Shown in pieces: positions 34,110 through 42,587 of a stretch of 64,000 bases of DNA (the stretch's first letter is position 1; every line of letters starts with the position of its first letter). Position numbers and translations under genes: made by a program. Below the pieces are notes generated by a model. The model saw only the letters and a list, made by a program, of their open reading frames with translations. It was not told the DNA's origin and did no database searches. Location of the stretch: NCBI GenBank assembly GCA_963802375.1, contig CAWDIJ010000005.1:124001-188000 (forward strand), written 5' to 3'. This DNA comes from JACDAN01 sp963802375. GTDB taxonomy: Bacteria; Actinomycetota; Thermoleophilia; Gaiellales; Gaiellaceae.

Positions 34110-35444
34110 GTGCCGGCGCGAACACGCATCGCGCTCCTGGGCCTCTCGGTGGGGATCGTCCTCGCCGACTCGTCGGTGGTCACCATCGCGCTCCCGGAGA
34201 TCCTGGGACAGTACGACGTCGAGATCGAGACGTTGGCCTGGGCGCTGACCTCGTTCAACCTCGCCCTCGCGCTGTCGGCGCTCCCTGCTGCGTTCGCCGC
34301 CCGGCGCCGCCCGGTCCCGGTCTTCGCCGCCGGCGCCGTGGTCTTCGCGGCCGCCTCGCTCGCGTGCGCCGTCGCACCGTCGTTCGGCGTGCTCGTCGGC
34401 GCCCGCGCGGTCCAGGGAGTCGCGGGCGCCGCCGTCGTCGGCGCCGCGCTTGGGCTACTGGCCGGGGCGATGGGAGCGGACGCGCCTGCGGCACGAGTCT
34501 GGGCGCTAGCGGGGATCCTCGGCGCCGCCTGTGGGCCCGCCGCGGGCGGGATCCTCACGCAGTTGTTCGGATGGGAATCGATCTTCGTCGTGCAGGCGCC
34601 GTTCATCCTGCTGACGATCGCGGCGCTCGTCGGATTGCATGTCGGCCCCGCGCTCCGGCCGCTGGAGCGGCCGCACTTCGGCGCGAACGCCGCGCTGCTG
34701 CTCGTCTCCGGCGCGCTCGTCGCAGCCCTCTTCCTACTCGTGATCCTGCTGATCAACGGTTGGCGGCTGGAGCCGCTCGCCGCGGGCGCCGTCGTGACCG
34801 TGCTGCCGGTCTCGGCGATCCTCGCCGCCCGCTACGCAGGTGCGATCGGGCCACTCTGGGCGCGTGCCGCGTCGGGCGTAATCCTGATCTCGGGAGGCCT
34901 GGCCGCGCTCGGCTGGCTTCCCGAAGCGGGCGCCGCGTGGACGGTTCCGCCGCAGCTCCTCATCGGCGCCGGGCTCGGACTGGCGCTCTCGGCGCTGACC
35001 GAGCGTGCGCTCGGCGGCCGCTCGTCACAGGTGGTTCACGGCGGATGGACCCTCGCCGCGCGGCACGCCGGAGTCGTCCTCGGCCTGCTCCTGCTGACGC
35101 CGATCTTCACCGCCGACCTCGAGCGAAACCGCGACGACGCGCTCGCGGCCGGGACTGCGTACGTCCTCGACAGCCGCATCCCGCCGCTGGAGAAGATCGG
35201 CGTCGCACGCGAGATCCTCGCCGCGGTCGACGACGCCGAGGCGGAAGCTCGAGTGCCCGACGTCGGTGAGATCGTGGCGGAGCGAGGCGACGACCCGGCC
35301 CACACCGACCTCGCGGGCTCCCTGCAGGATCAGCTCGACCGGGCCGCGACGAATGCGTTCTCTCGCTCCTTCCTGGCGGCCGCGCTCCTGGGGCTCGCGG
35401 CGCTCGTGCCGATCTTCCTCGACCGCCGGGACGTGAGCCTCTGA
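34110..35444 (+). CDS. MFS transporter with extracytoplasmic C-terminal loop
   Basis: A 444-residue DHA2-like major facilitator protein. At least ten hydrophobic helices are visible; ADSSVVTIALPEILGQYDVE and GWESIFVVQAPFILLTIAAL match family motifs. Unlike standard MFS pumps, a soluble stretch of about 90 residues (roughly 335-420, ERNRDDALAAGTAYVLDSRI to ARVPDVGEIVAERGDD) precedes the last helix. Exports drugs or metabolites, substrate unknown. A TAGGCT box seven bases ahead of the GTG start suggests a leaderless message. It overlaps the next gene by one base. Confidence 0.88.
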   Translation: MPARTRIALLGLSVGIVLADSSVVTIALPEILGQYDVEIETLAWALTSFNLALALSALPAAFAARRRPVPVFAAGAVVFAAASLACAVAPSFGVLVGARAVQGVAGAAVVGAALGLLAGAMGADAPAARVWALAGILGAACGPAAGGILTQLFGWESIFVVQAPFILLTIAALVGLHVGPALRPLERPHFGANAALLLVSGALVAALFLLVILLINGWRLEPLAAGAVVTVLPVSAILAARYAGAIGPLWARAASGVILISGGLAALGWLPEAGAAWTVPPQLLIGAGLGLALSALTERALGGRSSQVVHGGWTLAARHAGVVLGLLLLTPIFTADLERNRDDALAAGTAYVLDSRIPPLEKIGVAREILAAVDDAEAEARVPDVGEIVAERGDDPAHTDLAGSLQDQLDRAATNAFSRSFLAAALLGLAALVPIFLDRRDVSL

Positions 35445-35896
35445 TGCGGGCCATCGCTTTGGCCTTTGCGGCAAGCGCTGCGCTCATCGCCCTCTACCTG
35501 GCGCTGGGCGGCGCCTCGTACGCGCCGGCCAAGGTGGCGGATCCGTGCGCGCCGCGCGACTGGCGTGGGCCGAGCGGCCTCTCCGAGGTCGCCGAGCAGA
35601 TCGTCCTCTCGGCGCTGGACGGCGCGGCCTGCGAGCTCGAGATCCCTCGCGAGGAGGTCGTGCTCGCCTTCGAGAGCCGCGACGAGCTCGAACGCTTCGC
35701 CCGCCGGCACGGGCTCGACGTCGAGGAGCTGGAGCAGCTCGTGCGCTCCGGCCTCCTGCGCGCCATCGACGATGCCGAGCGGGCGGAAGCGCTGTCCACT
35801 TCGATCGCGGACCCGCTGCGCGGCGTCGTCCGCCGGATCCCGGTCCAGAGCTTCCTCGAGCTCCTCCCTGCGCTCGAGAGCATCATCCCGTCATGA
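35444..35896 (+). CDS. Small exported or membrane-anchored protein, unknown function
   Basis: A 150-residue protein. Residues 1-22 (MRAIALAFAASAALIALYLA) form a signal peptide or anchor; the rest is soluble and helical, with a Cys pair at PCAP and ACEL and a Glu-rich middle. I know no domain. It starts one base inside the MFS stop and overlaps the methyltransferase by ATGA, so it is tightly coupled to both and may act outside the cell with the exporter. Confidence 0.75.
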   Translation: MRAIALAFAASAALIALYLALGGASYAPAKVADPCAPRDWRGPSGLSEVAEQIVLSALDGAACELEIPREEVVLAFESRDELERFARRHGLDVEELEQLVRSGLLRAIDDAERAEALSTSIADPLRGVVRRIPVQSFLELLPALESIIPS

Positions 35897-36747
35897 TCGA
35901 CATCTGGGCGGAGTGGCTCCGCCACAGGCGGACGGGCGGAGACCCCGAGTACGAGCGAACCATGATGGCCGAGCTCGCAGGTGTCCGGGACCGTGTCCTC
36001 GACAACGCGGCGCTCGCCCCCGGCCAGACGCTGCTGGACGTCGGTTGCGGCAACGGGCTGATCGGCTTCGGTGCGCTCGAGCGCGGCGCCGAGGTCGTCT
36101 TCAGCGACATCTCCGACGCGCTGCTCGACGACTGCCGAGCGCTCGCCGAGGCAGCGAACGCCCTCGATCGCTGCCGGTTCGTGAACGCGCCGGCGGACGA
36201 CCTGCGACCAATCGAGGACGGCTCGATGGACGTCGTGACCACCCGATCCGTCCTGATCTACGTCGAAAGCAAGGAGCGTGCGTTCTCCGAGCTTCAGCGA
36301 GTGCTCCAGCCTGGCGGCCGCCTGTCGCTCTTCGAGCCCATCAACCGCTTCGGGCTGGAGAAGCGCCGGCCGACGTGGGGCTTCCGACTGGACGAGGCCG
36401 AGGAGCTGATGGGGAAGGTGAACGATGTCTACACGGAGGCGCAGCCCGAGTCCGATCCGATGTTCGACTTCGACGAACGCGACCTGCTTAGGCTTGCGGA
36501 AGATGCGGGCTTCTTTCCCATCACGCTCGAATACCGGGCCGAGATCGAGCCCGCGGAGGCTCGCGCCTGGGAGACCTTCCTACACAGCTCCTTCAACCCG
36601 AAGATCCCGACCCTCGCCGAGGCGATGGGCCAGGCGCTGACACCGGAGGAGCGCGAGCGGCTCGTCTCGGTGCTCCGGCCCGAGGTTGAGGCCGGCCGGG
36701 GCGTCTGGCGGATGGGGACCGCATATCTGTGGGCCGTCAAGCCGTAG
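35893..36747 (+). CDS. SAM-dependent class I methyltransferase
   Basis: A 284-residue methyltransferase. Motif I is TLLDVGCGNGLIGFGALERG; SDISDALLDDCRAL and PADDLRPIEDGSMDVVTTRS follow, with post-motif LQPGGRLSLFEPINRFGLEK. It has a C-terminal extension of about 100 residues beyond the core that may bind the acceptor. Small-molecule acceptor likely; unknown. ATG 35893 overlaps the preceding stop by four bases; its 3' end overlaps the lipoprotein gene by 19 bases. Confidence 0.88.
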   Translation: MIDIWAEWLRHRRTGGDPEYERTMMAELAGVRDRVLDNAALAPGQTLLDVGCGNGLIGFGALERGAEVVFSDISDALLDDCRALAEAANALDRCRFVNAPADDLRPIEDGSMDVVTTRSVLIYVESKERAFSELQRVLQPGGRLSLFEPINRFGLEKRRPTWGFRLDEAEELMGKVNDVYTEAQPESDPMFDFDERDLLRLAEDAGFFPITLEYRAEIEPAEARAWETFLHSSFNPKIPTLAEAMGQALTPEERERLVSVLRPEVEAGRGVWRMGTAYLWAVKP

Positions 36748-37175
36748 CCGTCGGTCTCGGCGTGCTGGCGCTGGCCGGCTGCTCGTTCGGCAGCGACAGC
36801 GGCAATGCGGAGTTCATCAAGGAGGCGGACGCGATCTGCGCCCAGCACGAGCGCCAGATCGCGCTCATACCTCCCCCTCAGACGTTCCTGCGTGACTTCG
36901 CGGTCTTCATGCAGCGCGCCGTGCCGATCGCCCGTGAACAGAACCGGAAGCTCCTCGCGCTCGAGGCGTCGGAGGACGACGCGGCGGACTTCCGGCGGAT
37001 GGTCGGCCTGATGGACCAGCAGCTCGACCTGTGGGCGCAGGCCGGCAGGCAGGCGTTCAACGGGAACGAGGCTCAAGCCCGGACGACGTTCGGCGAGTCG
37101 ACCGGCCCCGGCGAGGAGGCGCAGCGCATCTCCGCCGAGATCGGCTTCTTCTCTTGCGCCCGTCCCGAGGGCTAG
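36729..37175 (+). CDS. Putative lipoprotein, unknown function
   Basis: A 148-residue protein with a lipoprotein signal: after MGRQAVAVGLGVLALAGCSF the lipobox LAGC puts the lipidated Cys at about residue 18. The mature part is helical (FIKEADAICAQHERQIALIP, ALEASEDDAADFRRMVGLMD). It starts at GTG 36729 inside the methyltransferase gene and is the last gene of the MFS operon; a structured sequence follows. Confidence 0.8.
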   Translation: MGRQAVAVGLGVLALAGCSFGSDSGNAEFIKEADAICAQHERQIALIPPPQTFLRDFAVFMQRAVPIAREQNRKLLALEASEDDAADFRRMVGLMDQQLDLWAQAGRQAFNGNEAQARTTFGESTGPGEEAQRISAEIGFFSCARPEG

Positions 37176-37186
37176 AGGCCTAATGT

Positions 37187-37232
37187 GAAATTCCGCTGGG
37201 CCGGATGACGCCCCAGACTGCGGCCGAATTTC
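37187..37232. terminator. Inverted repeat between converging genes
   Basis: Outer arms GAAATTC (37187-37193) and GAATTTC (37226-37232), with inner pairs CTGGG (37196-37200) and CCCAG (37212-37216). It lies between the lipoprotein stop and the crotonase stop, so it may serve as a bidirectional terminator. No T run. Confidence 0.45.
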
Positions 37233-37243
37233 CCATCAACCCT

Positions 37244-38014
37244 CTAGCGGCCCTCGAACTTGGGGTCGCGCTTCTCGAGGAAGGCGTTCACGCCCTCACG
37301 GAAGTCGTCCGTCCTGGTCGCCGCCGATTGGAGCTGCGCCTCCCACTCCAGCTGCTCCTCGAGCGTGGACTCGGAAACTCGATCGAAGAGCCGCTTCGTC
37401 ATCCCGATCCCGCGGGTCGGCATGGCGGCAAGCTGGGCGGCGAGCTCGGCTGCGCGAGCCGAGAGGTCGTCGGTGAGCACGATCTCCGAGACGAGCCCCC
37501 AGGCCTGGGCCTCCTCGGCGGACAGCCGGCGGCCCGATGTCATCCACTCGAAGGCGCGTGCCGGGCCGAGGAGGCGGGCGATGAAGTAGCTGCCGCCCGA
37601 GTCCGGAACGAGGCCGATGTTGATGAAGGCCGGGACGAACGTCGCGGAGTCGGCGGCGATGCGGATGTCGCAGGCGCAGGCGAAGGAGAGGCCCGCGCCG
37701 GCGGCCGCGCCGTTCACGGCGGCGATCACGGGCTTCTCGAGCGCGCGGAGCGCGAGCACGTTCGGGTGGTAGCTGGCGCGGAGGCGGTCGGCAATGTCGC
37801 CGGGCGCCTCGCGGAACTCGGTCAGATCCTGTCCGACGCAGAAGCCGCGGCCGGCGCCGGTCAGGACGACCGCGCGGATCTCCGGATCGCGCGCCTCCTT
37901 GAGGGCCGCGCCGAGCGCCTGGTGCATCTCGCGGTTGAACGCGTTGAGGACGTCGGGGCGGTTCAACGTGATCGTGAGGACGCTCTCGTCCCGCGTTGTC
38001 TCGATTTCAGCCAT
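37244..38014 (-). CDS. Enoyl-CoA hydratase/isomerase, PaaG-like
   Basis: A 256-residue crotonase. Oxyanion-hole segments are VVLTGAGRGFCVGQDLTEFR (about residues 47-66) and NGAAAGAGLSFACACDIRIA, then GLVPDSGGSYFIARLLGP. The GQDL motif and PDSGGS are typical of PaaG, the epoxide-to-oxepin isomerase of phenylacetate breakdown, so it may serve paaABCD, though 12 kb away. The ATG is at 38014; its 5' gap faces the HtrA gene. Hydratase function is equally possible. Confidence 0.85.
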   Translation of the reverse strand: MAEIETTRDESVLTITLNRPDVLNAFNREMHQALGAALKEARDPEIRAVVLTGAGRGFCVGQDLTEFREAPGDIADRLRASYHPNVLALRALEKPVIAAVNGAAAGAGLSFACACDIRIAADSATFVPAFINIGLVPDSGGSYFIARLLGPARAFEWMTSGRRLSAEEAQAWGLVSEIVLTDDLSARAAELAAQLAAMPTRGIGMTKRLFDRVSESTLEEQLEWEAQLQSAATRTDDFREGVNAFLEKRDPKFEGR

Positions 38015-38153
38015 CGGCGCAATCTTGGCGCATCTGCGGCACATATCGGAGCGTCGGTCGGCGCTAGCGTTTGCTGTGGGCGCTCTTCCCCGGGTGGGTG
38101 GGGCGTAGAACGACCCGGCTCGGCGCGCTCGACGCAGCCCTTCGCGCCATGGG

Positions 38154-38159
38154 TACCTT
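38154..38159 (+). promoter_or_regulatory. Candidate -10 box (TACCTT) for the HtrA-like gene
   Basis: TACCTT ends six bases before ATG 38166, again fitting a leaderless transcript. Confidence 0.4.
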
Positions 38160-38165
38160 GGCCCG

Positions 38166-39179
38166 ATGGCAGGTCTCCAGCTCATCCGGGCCGAACGGCA
38201 CGACTCCGACCAGGCCACCGCGCCCACGCCGCTGCCCACCGACCAAGAAGCGCTCGACGCCTACTCCCGCGTCGTGACGACGGTCGCTGAGCGGCTCGCG
38301 CCCTCCGTCGCCAACCTGCGCGTCTCGCAACGCGTCCGCGGCGGCCGGCGCCTCGACGGAGCCGGAAGCGCAGTCGTCATCACCCCGGACGGCTTTACGC
38401 TCACCTCGGCCCACGTCGTCGAGCGAAGCGACGGAACGGGCGTCGCGTCGTTCGTCGACGGCCGCGAGCTCGCCTACGAGGTCGTCGGCGCCGATCCCCT
38501 CTCCGACCTCGCCGTCCTGCGCCTCGACAGCGACGTCGAGCCCGCCGAGCTCGGCGACGCCGACAGCCTCCGCGTCGGTCAGCTCGTGGTTGCGATCGGC
38601 AACCCCCACGGCTTCGCGGGCTCGGTGACCGCCGGCGTCGTCTCCGCCCTCGGCCGCTCGCTCCCCGTGCGCTCCCGGCGCGCGGCCCGGATCGTCGACA
38701 ACGTGATCCAGACGGACGCTGCGCTGAACCCCGGCAACTCGGGCGGCGCGCTCGTCGACGGACGCGGCAAGGTCGTAGGGATCAACACTGCCGTCGCGGG
38801 AGTCGGGCTCGGCCTCGCCGTGCCCATCGACGCCACCACGCGCAGGATCGTCGGCGCGCTGATGAGCGAGGGACGCTTCCGGCGTGCCTACCTCGGGATC
38901 GCGCTCGGCCCGAGGCCGCTCCCACCCCGCCTCGCCCAGCAACTCGCGCGCGCCTCGGCAGTCGAGGTCGTCGAGACGGTCGAGGACAGCCCCGCCGACT
39001 CGGCCGGGCTCAGACCGGAAGACCTGATCCTCGACGTCGACGGCTCACCGGTGGAGAGCGTCAGCGATCTCCAGCGTCACATGGTCGACGATGCGATCGG
39101 ACGAACGGTCCGCGTCACCGTCCACCGCAACGGGCAGACCTTCGACACCGAGCTGGTGCCGGTCGAGCTCGACGTCTGA
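38166..39179 (+). CDS. HtrA/DegP-like serine protease with PDZ domain
   Basis: A 337-residue S1C protease. Catalytic triad: His83 in LTSAHVV, Asp114 in DPLSDLAVL, Ser192 in LNPGNSGGALVDG. One PDZ domain covers about 240-330 (VEDSPADSAGLRPEDLILDV). There is no signal peptide or membrane helix, so unlike most HtrA proteins it looks cytoplasmic, unless the start is wrong. Usual role: degrading misfolded proteins. Single gene between crotonase and YtfJ-like genes. Confidence 0.9.
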   Translation: MAGLQLIRAERHDSDQATAPTPLPTDQEALDAYSRVVTTVAERLAPSVANLRVSQRVRGGRRLDGAGSAVVITPDGFTLTSAHVVERSDGTGVASFVDGRELAYEVVGADPLSDLAVLRLDSDVEPAELGDADSLRVGQLVVAIGNPHGFAGSVTAGVVSALGRSLPVRSRRAARIVDNVIQTDAALNPGNSGGALVDGRGKVVGINTAVAGVGLGLAVPIDATTRRIVGALMSEGRFRRAYLGIALGPRPLPPRLAQQLARASAVEVVETVEDSPADSAGLRPEDLILDVDGSPVESVSDLQRHMVDDAIGRTVRVTVHRNGQTFDTELVPVELDV

Positions 39180-39182
39180 CGC

Positions 39183-39491
39183 CTACCTGCGGCGCAGGAT
39201 GAGGGCGCCGAGCAGGAAGGCCGCGAAGCTGTAGAGCACGATCCGGGTCACGTCGACGGCCGGCACCCAGGTCACCTCCTGCCCGCGAATCACGTAGGCC
39301 CCCGCGGGACGAGCCCGGAGCCCGAACCCTGCGCCGCCGTTGTCCGTGTCGTCTCCGCCACCGCCGCCCCCACCCCCGACCACCGCTGCCGGGACGACGG
39401 TGACGCCCTCCTGTTCGATCGGCTCGCCGTACACGCGCTCGACGGTGATCGCGTCGCGTGCTCCTTCCAAAATCTCGTTCACATTCGGCAT
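39183..39491 (-). CDS. YtfJ/GerW-like protein
   Basis: A 102-residue protein. The N-terminus MPNVNEILEGARDAITVERV leads to VYGEPIEQEGVTVVPAAVVG, then a Gly-rich GGGGGGGGDD and a strand-rich C-terminus ending in a hydrophobic helix (VTRIVLYSFAAFLLGALIL). This matches the spore YtfJ family in Bacillus, but here it has a C-terminal membrane anchor. In actinobacteria the role is unknown. It converges on the protease gene with three bases between stops. Confidence 0.75.
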   Translation of the reverse strand: MPNVNEILEGARDAITVERVYGEPIEQEGVTVVPAAVVGGGGGGGGDDTDNGGAGFGLRARPAGAYVIRGQEVTWVPAVDVTRIVLYSFAAFLLGALILRRR

Positions 39492-39493
39492 CG

Positions 39494-40267
39494 CTACCTC
39501 CCTTTGAAGTCCGGTCGGCGCTTCTCGGTGAACGCCTTGAGGCCCTCCTTCGCGTCTTCCGAGGCAAAGGCTAGAGCGAGCAGCCGCCGCTCGTACTCGA
39601 CCCCGAGGGAGAGCGGCGCCTCGTAGGAGCGGTCTACCGCCTCCTTCGCGAGGCGGGTGGCCACGGGCCCCTTCGCGGCGATGTCGAGGGCGACCCGCTT
39701 GGCCTCGTCAAGCCACGACTCTTTCGCGACCACTCGGGCCACGAGCCCCGCCTCGAGCGCCTCTCGTGCCGACAGGAACCGGCCGCTGAGGATCACGTCC
39801 ATCGCGATCGCTTTGCCGACGGCCTGCGTGAGCCGCTGCGTGCCGCCGGCGCCCGGGATGATCCCGAGCCCGGTCTCAGGCTGACCGAACCGCGCCGTCT
39901 CGGACGCGACGATCAGGTCGCAGGCCATCGCGAGCTCGCAGCCGCCGCCGAGGCAGAACCCCGAGACGGCCGCGACGAGCGGTGTCCAGAGCTCGCGAAT
40001 CGCGTCCCAGCGCTCGACCCGACGCTGGTAGTAGAGCGCGATCGTCGACGCCTCGGCGAGCTGCCCGATGTCCGCGCCGGCCGCGAACGCCCGCTCGGAT
40101 CCGGCGAGCACGATGCAGCGAATGCCCTCGTCGCGATCGAGCTCCTGGAGCTGCTCGACGAGCTCCTGCATCAGGTCGTCGGAGAGCGCGTTCAGCTGCT
40201 TCGGCCTGTTGAGCCGGACGACGGCGACGGGCTCGTCGCGCTCGACCAGGACGAGAGGCTCGCTCAC
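39494..40267 (-). CDS. Enoyl-CoA hydratase, PaaF-like
   Basis: A 257-residue crotonase. RCIVLAGSERAFAAGADIGQ carries the first oxyanion segment with the AAGADI motif; SGFCLGGGCELAMACDLIVA has Glu in the hydratase position, and PETGLGIIPGAGGTQRLTQA the second. Both catalytic Glu residues are present, so true enoyl-CoA hydratase activity is likely. GTG 40267 overlaps the preceding crotonase stop (GTGA), so the two are coupled. Confidence 0.9.
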   Translation of the reverse strand: MSEPLVLVERDEPVAVVRLNRPKQLNALSDDLMQELVEQLQELDRDEGIRCIVLAGSERAFAAGADIGQLAEASTIALYYQRRVERWDAIRELWTPLVAAVSGFCLGGGCELAMACDLIVASETARFGQPETGLGIIPGAGGTQRLTQAVGKAIAMDVILSGRFLSAREALEAGLVARVVAKESWLDEAKRVALDIAAKGPVATRLAKEAVDRSYEAPLSLGVEYERRLLALAFASEDAKEGLKAFTEKRRPDFKGR

Positions 40268-41070
40268 TTCTTGAGGAACTTCTCGATCGCCGCCTTCGGC
40301 TCGTCGGTCGCCATCGACAGCGCGAGCCAGTCGCGTGCGTGGTTGATCGTCTCGTGCCAGGCGAGGTCGCGCCAGAAGTTGAGGTGCTGCTTCGCATAGC
40401 GCGTCGTCTGCGGCAGCTTGCGCGCGAGGTTCTCGACGACGGCGTCGGTCTTGGCGTCCAGCTCGGCGGCGGGCACGGCCCAGTTCACGAGCCCCCACTC
40501 CTCGGCCTGCTTCGCCGGGATCTCCTCGCACATGAGGACGATCTCGCGGGCCCGCCGATCGCCGACCATGATCGAGAGCCACTGCGTCGCACCGCCGGCC
40601 GGCACCGAGCCGTGCTCCGGCCCGACGTGGCGGATGAAGGCGTCGTCGACCATGACCGCGAGGTCACAGGCCATCTGGAGCTCGTTGCCGCCGCCGACCG
40701 CGATCCCGTTGATCCGCGCCAGCGTCGGCTTGCCGATCTCACGAAGCCGGTCGTGAGCGTCCTTGAAGGCGCCGAACCACTTCCAGTACTCGGTCGGCTT
40801 GCCGACGTACTCCTCGGCCCAGTTGCGGAGGTCGGCGCCCACGCAGAAGGCGCGTCCCTTCCCGGTGAGCACGACGACGCGGATTTCGTCGTCCCACGAT
40901 GCGTCCTCGCAGGCGCGTGCGAGCTCGCGGAGCATCTGGAAGTCGAACGCGTTGAGGACGTCCGGTCGGTTGAACGTGATCGTCGCCCGCGGCGGGGCCT
41001 TCTCGTAGACGATCTTCTCGAAGCCCAACTCGTCCGGAGAGAGCGGGGCCGGGTAGGTCGGCTGGCTCAC
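40264..41070 (-). CDS. Enoyl-CoA hydratase/isomerase family protein
   Basis: A 268-residue crotonase-fold protein. VVVLTGKGRAFCVGADLRNW and GIAVGGGNELQMACDLAVMV form the CoA/oxyanion sites, and HGSVPAGGATQWLSIMVGD replaces the usual GGxQRL. Members of this subgroup act on cyclic or aromatic-derived acyl-CoA rings in some bacteria (inference). The EthD-like gene precedes it with a GTGA overlap. Start at GTG 41070. Confidence 0.85.
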   Translation of the reverse strand: MSQPTYPAPLSPDELGFEKIVYEKAPPRATITFNRPDVLNAFDFQMLRELARACEDASWDDEIRVVVLTGKGRAFCVGADLRNWAEEYVGKPTEYWKWFGAFKDAHDRLREIGKPTLARINGIAVGGGNELQMACDLAVMVDDAFIRHVGPEHGSVPAGGATQWLSIMVGDRRAREIVLMCEEIPAKQAEEWGLVNWAVPAAELDAKTDAVVENLARKLPQTTRYAKQHLNFWRDLAWHETINHARDWLALSMATDEPKAAIEKFLKK

Positions 41071-41345
41071 TCGACCTCGGCGAAGTGGACGTGGAAGCGC
41101 CCGCCCATCTCCCTTGCGTCCTTGCCCGTCGCCATGAACTCGTCAGTTCGCGCCGCGGACTTGAAGGCGTCCATGTCGGAGAACTCCCACTCGGCGTAGT
41201 ACGGGTACTTCGGCTCGCCCATCGGCGCCCCGAAGACCCGCCCGTGCCTGAACGTCCCTCCTGGGACCTTCCGGCAGAGCTCGGCGTGCTGCTCGTACCG
41301 CTCGCGGTCGGGCGTCTCCTCGTAGAGCATGAACACGCGAACCAT
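41067..41345 (-). CDS. EthD-like small dimeric protein
   Basis: A 92-residue ferredoxin-fold protein. MVRVFMLYEETPDRERYEQH opens the typical EthD strand-helix, and ends with SAARTDEFMATGKDAREMGG. EthD-family proteins accompany degradative operons. It heads the EthD-crotonase-crotonase operon and is preceded by AAGGAGAG. Confidence 0.85.
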   Translation of the reverse strand: MVRVFMLYEETPDRERYEQHAELCRKVPGGTFRHGRVFGAPMGEPKYPYYAEWEFSDMDAFKSAARTDEFMATGKDAREMGGRFHVHFAEVE

Positions 41346-41386
41346 GCGCTCTCTCCTTCCGTCGGCTGCGACCGGCCCGGAGCGTA

Positions 41387-41392
41387 TAGCTT
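41387..41392 (+). promoter_or_regulatory. Candidate -10 box (TAGCTT)
   Basis: TAGCTT ends six bases before GTG 41399; TATAGC overlaps it. Fits a leaderless transcript. Confidence 0.4.
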
Positions 41393-41398
41393 CGCCCC

Positions 41399-41851
41399 GT
41401 GTCGAGCGGAACGGCTCTCGCGGTCTCGATCTGCTTCACGGCCGGGATCGCCGGCGGCGTCCAGGCGGCGGTCATGGGCGAGCTCGGGGAGCGCGTCGGG
41501 ATCGTCCCGGCCGTCGCGTTCTCCGTCCTCGTGTCCTTCGTGTGCGCCGCCGCCGCGCTCCTTCTCTGGGAGCGAAGCTTCGCCGGCGTGCGTGCCGCCT
41601 CTCACGAGCCCGCGTGGCTCTGGGTGGGCGGCATCGCGAGCATCTACATCGTCCTGGCGGCGACGGTCGGCGTGCCGCGGATCGGCGTCGCCGCCACGAT
41701 CGGGCTCGTCATCGCCGGAAACCTGATCATGGCGGCGCTGATCGACAAGTACGGCTGGCTCGCGCAGGACGCGATCCCGATCGACCGCTGGCGGATCCTC
41801 GGCCTGCTCCTGCTCGCCGCCGGCGCGGCGCTCACGCTCTCGCGGACCTAG
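41399..41851 (+). CDS. Small DMT-superfamily transporter (DUF606-like)
   Basis: A 150-residue membrane protein with about five hydrophobic helices, alike in layout to half-size DMT/DUF606 transporters that work as dimers. GIAGGVQAAVMGELGERVGI and VAATIGLVIAGNLIMAALID carry the family's conserved Gly/Asn pattern. Cargo unknown. GTG start. It converges on the DUF899 gene with three bases between stops. Confidence 0.8.
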   Translation: MSSGTALAVSICFTAGIAGGVQAAVMGELGERVGIVPAVAFSVLVSFVCAAAALLLWERSFAGVRAASHEPAWLWVGGIASIYIVLAATVGVPRIGVAATIGLVIAGNLIMAALIDKYGWLAQDAIPIDRWRILGLLLLAAGAALTLSRT

Positions 41852-41854
41852 AGC

Positions 41855-42529
41855 TCAGTACTCGTCGTGGCGGCGCCACCACTCGTACGGCAGCGTCTGC
41901 GGACGGCCCTCGGGCGTGTCCTCCCACCTCTCCTGCCGCCCGAGCGGCGTGAGATCGAGGAAGCTCCAGACGCTTCCGAGCGCCTCGACTCCGCGCGACG
42001 TCGTGAAGTAGCTGCGGAAGATCCGCTTGCCATCCCGGAGAAAGACGCTGAGACCGAACGTCTCGCCCTGGTCGGTCGAGACGCCGAAGTCCCGGTTGAA
42101 GTCCGAGCCTGCGGACGAGAACCACGGGATCTCCCAGCCCATCCGCTTCCGGTACGCCTCAATCTGCTCGAGCGGTGCCAGCGACACGAGCGCGAGCGAC
42201 GTGTCTCGGGCGTGGAAGTGCGCCAGGTGCCCGACCTGATCGACGAACATCGAGCAGCCCGGGCAGCCCGCGTCAGGCCAGCCGTTGACGCCGGGCGCGA
42301 ACATGAAGTGGTAGAGGATCAGCTGGCTTCGGCCCTCGAACAGGTCGAGCAGGCTCGCCTCGCCGCTCGTCCCTTCGAAGACGTAGTCGTTCTCGATCTC
42401 CGTCATCGGCTGCCGGCGGCGCTCGGCGGCCAGGGCGTCACTCGCGCGGGTCGCGTCCTTCTCCATGGCCAGCAGCTCTTCGTGCGCCGCCTGCCACGCT
42501 GCCTGGGACACGACGTCCGGAAGACTCAC
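41855..42529 (-). CDS. DUF899-family thioredoxin-like protein
   Basis: A 224-residue protein of the DUF899 family. It has SLLDLFEGRSQLILYHFMFA, then PGCSMFVDQVGHLAHFHARD in the thioredoxin-like core, with a CPGC-like Cys pair (AGCPGCSMF), and ends FLDLTPLGRQERWEDTPEG. These proteins look like redox proteins; no partner is known. GTG 42529, with TAGCTT six bases upstream. Confidence 0.88.
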   Translation of the reverse strand: MSLPDVVSQAAWQAAHEELLAMEKDATRASDALAAERRRQPMTEIENDYVFEGTSGEASLLDLFEGRSQLILYHFMFAPGVNGWPDAGCPGCSMFVDQVGHLAHFHARDTSLALVSLAPLEQIEAYRKRMGWEIPWFSSAGSDFNRDFGVSTDQGETFGLSVFLRDGKRIFRSYFTTSRGVEALGSVWSFLDLTPLGRQERWEDTPEGRPQTLPYEWWRRHDEY

Positions 42530-42535
42530 GTCCAG

Positions 42536-42541
42536 AAGCTA
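42536..42541 (-). promoter_or_regulatory. Candidate -10 box (TAGCTT) for the DUF899 gene
   Basis: On the minus strand TAGCTT ends six bases before GTG 42529. Confidence 0.45.
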
Positions 42542-42587
42542 GCGGCTCGGTGTCAGTTCGGAGCGTGCCCTACCATCCAGCCCTCCG

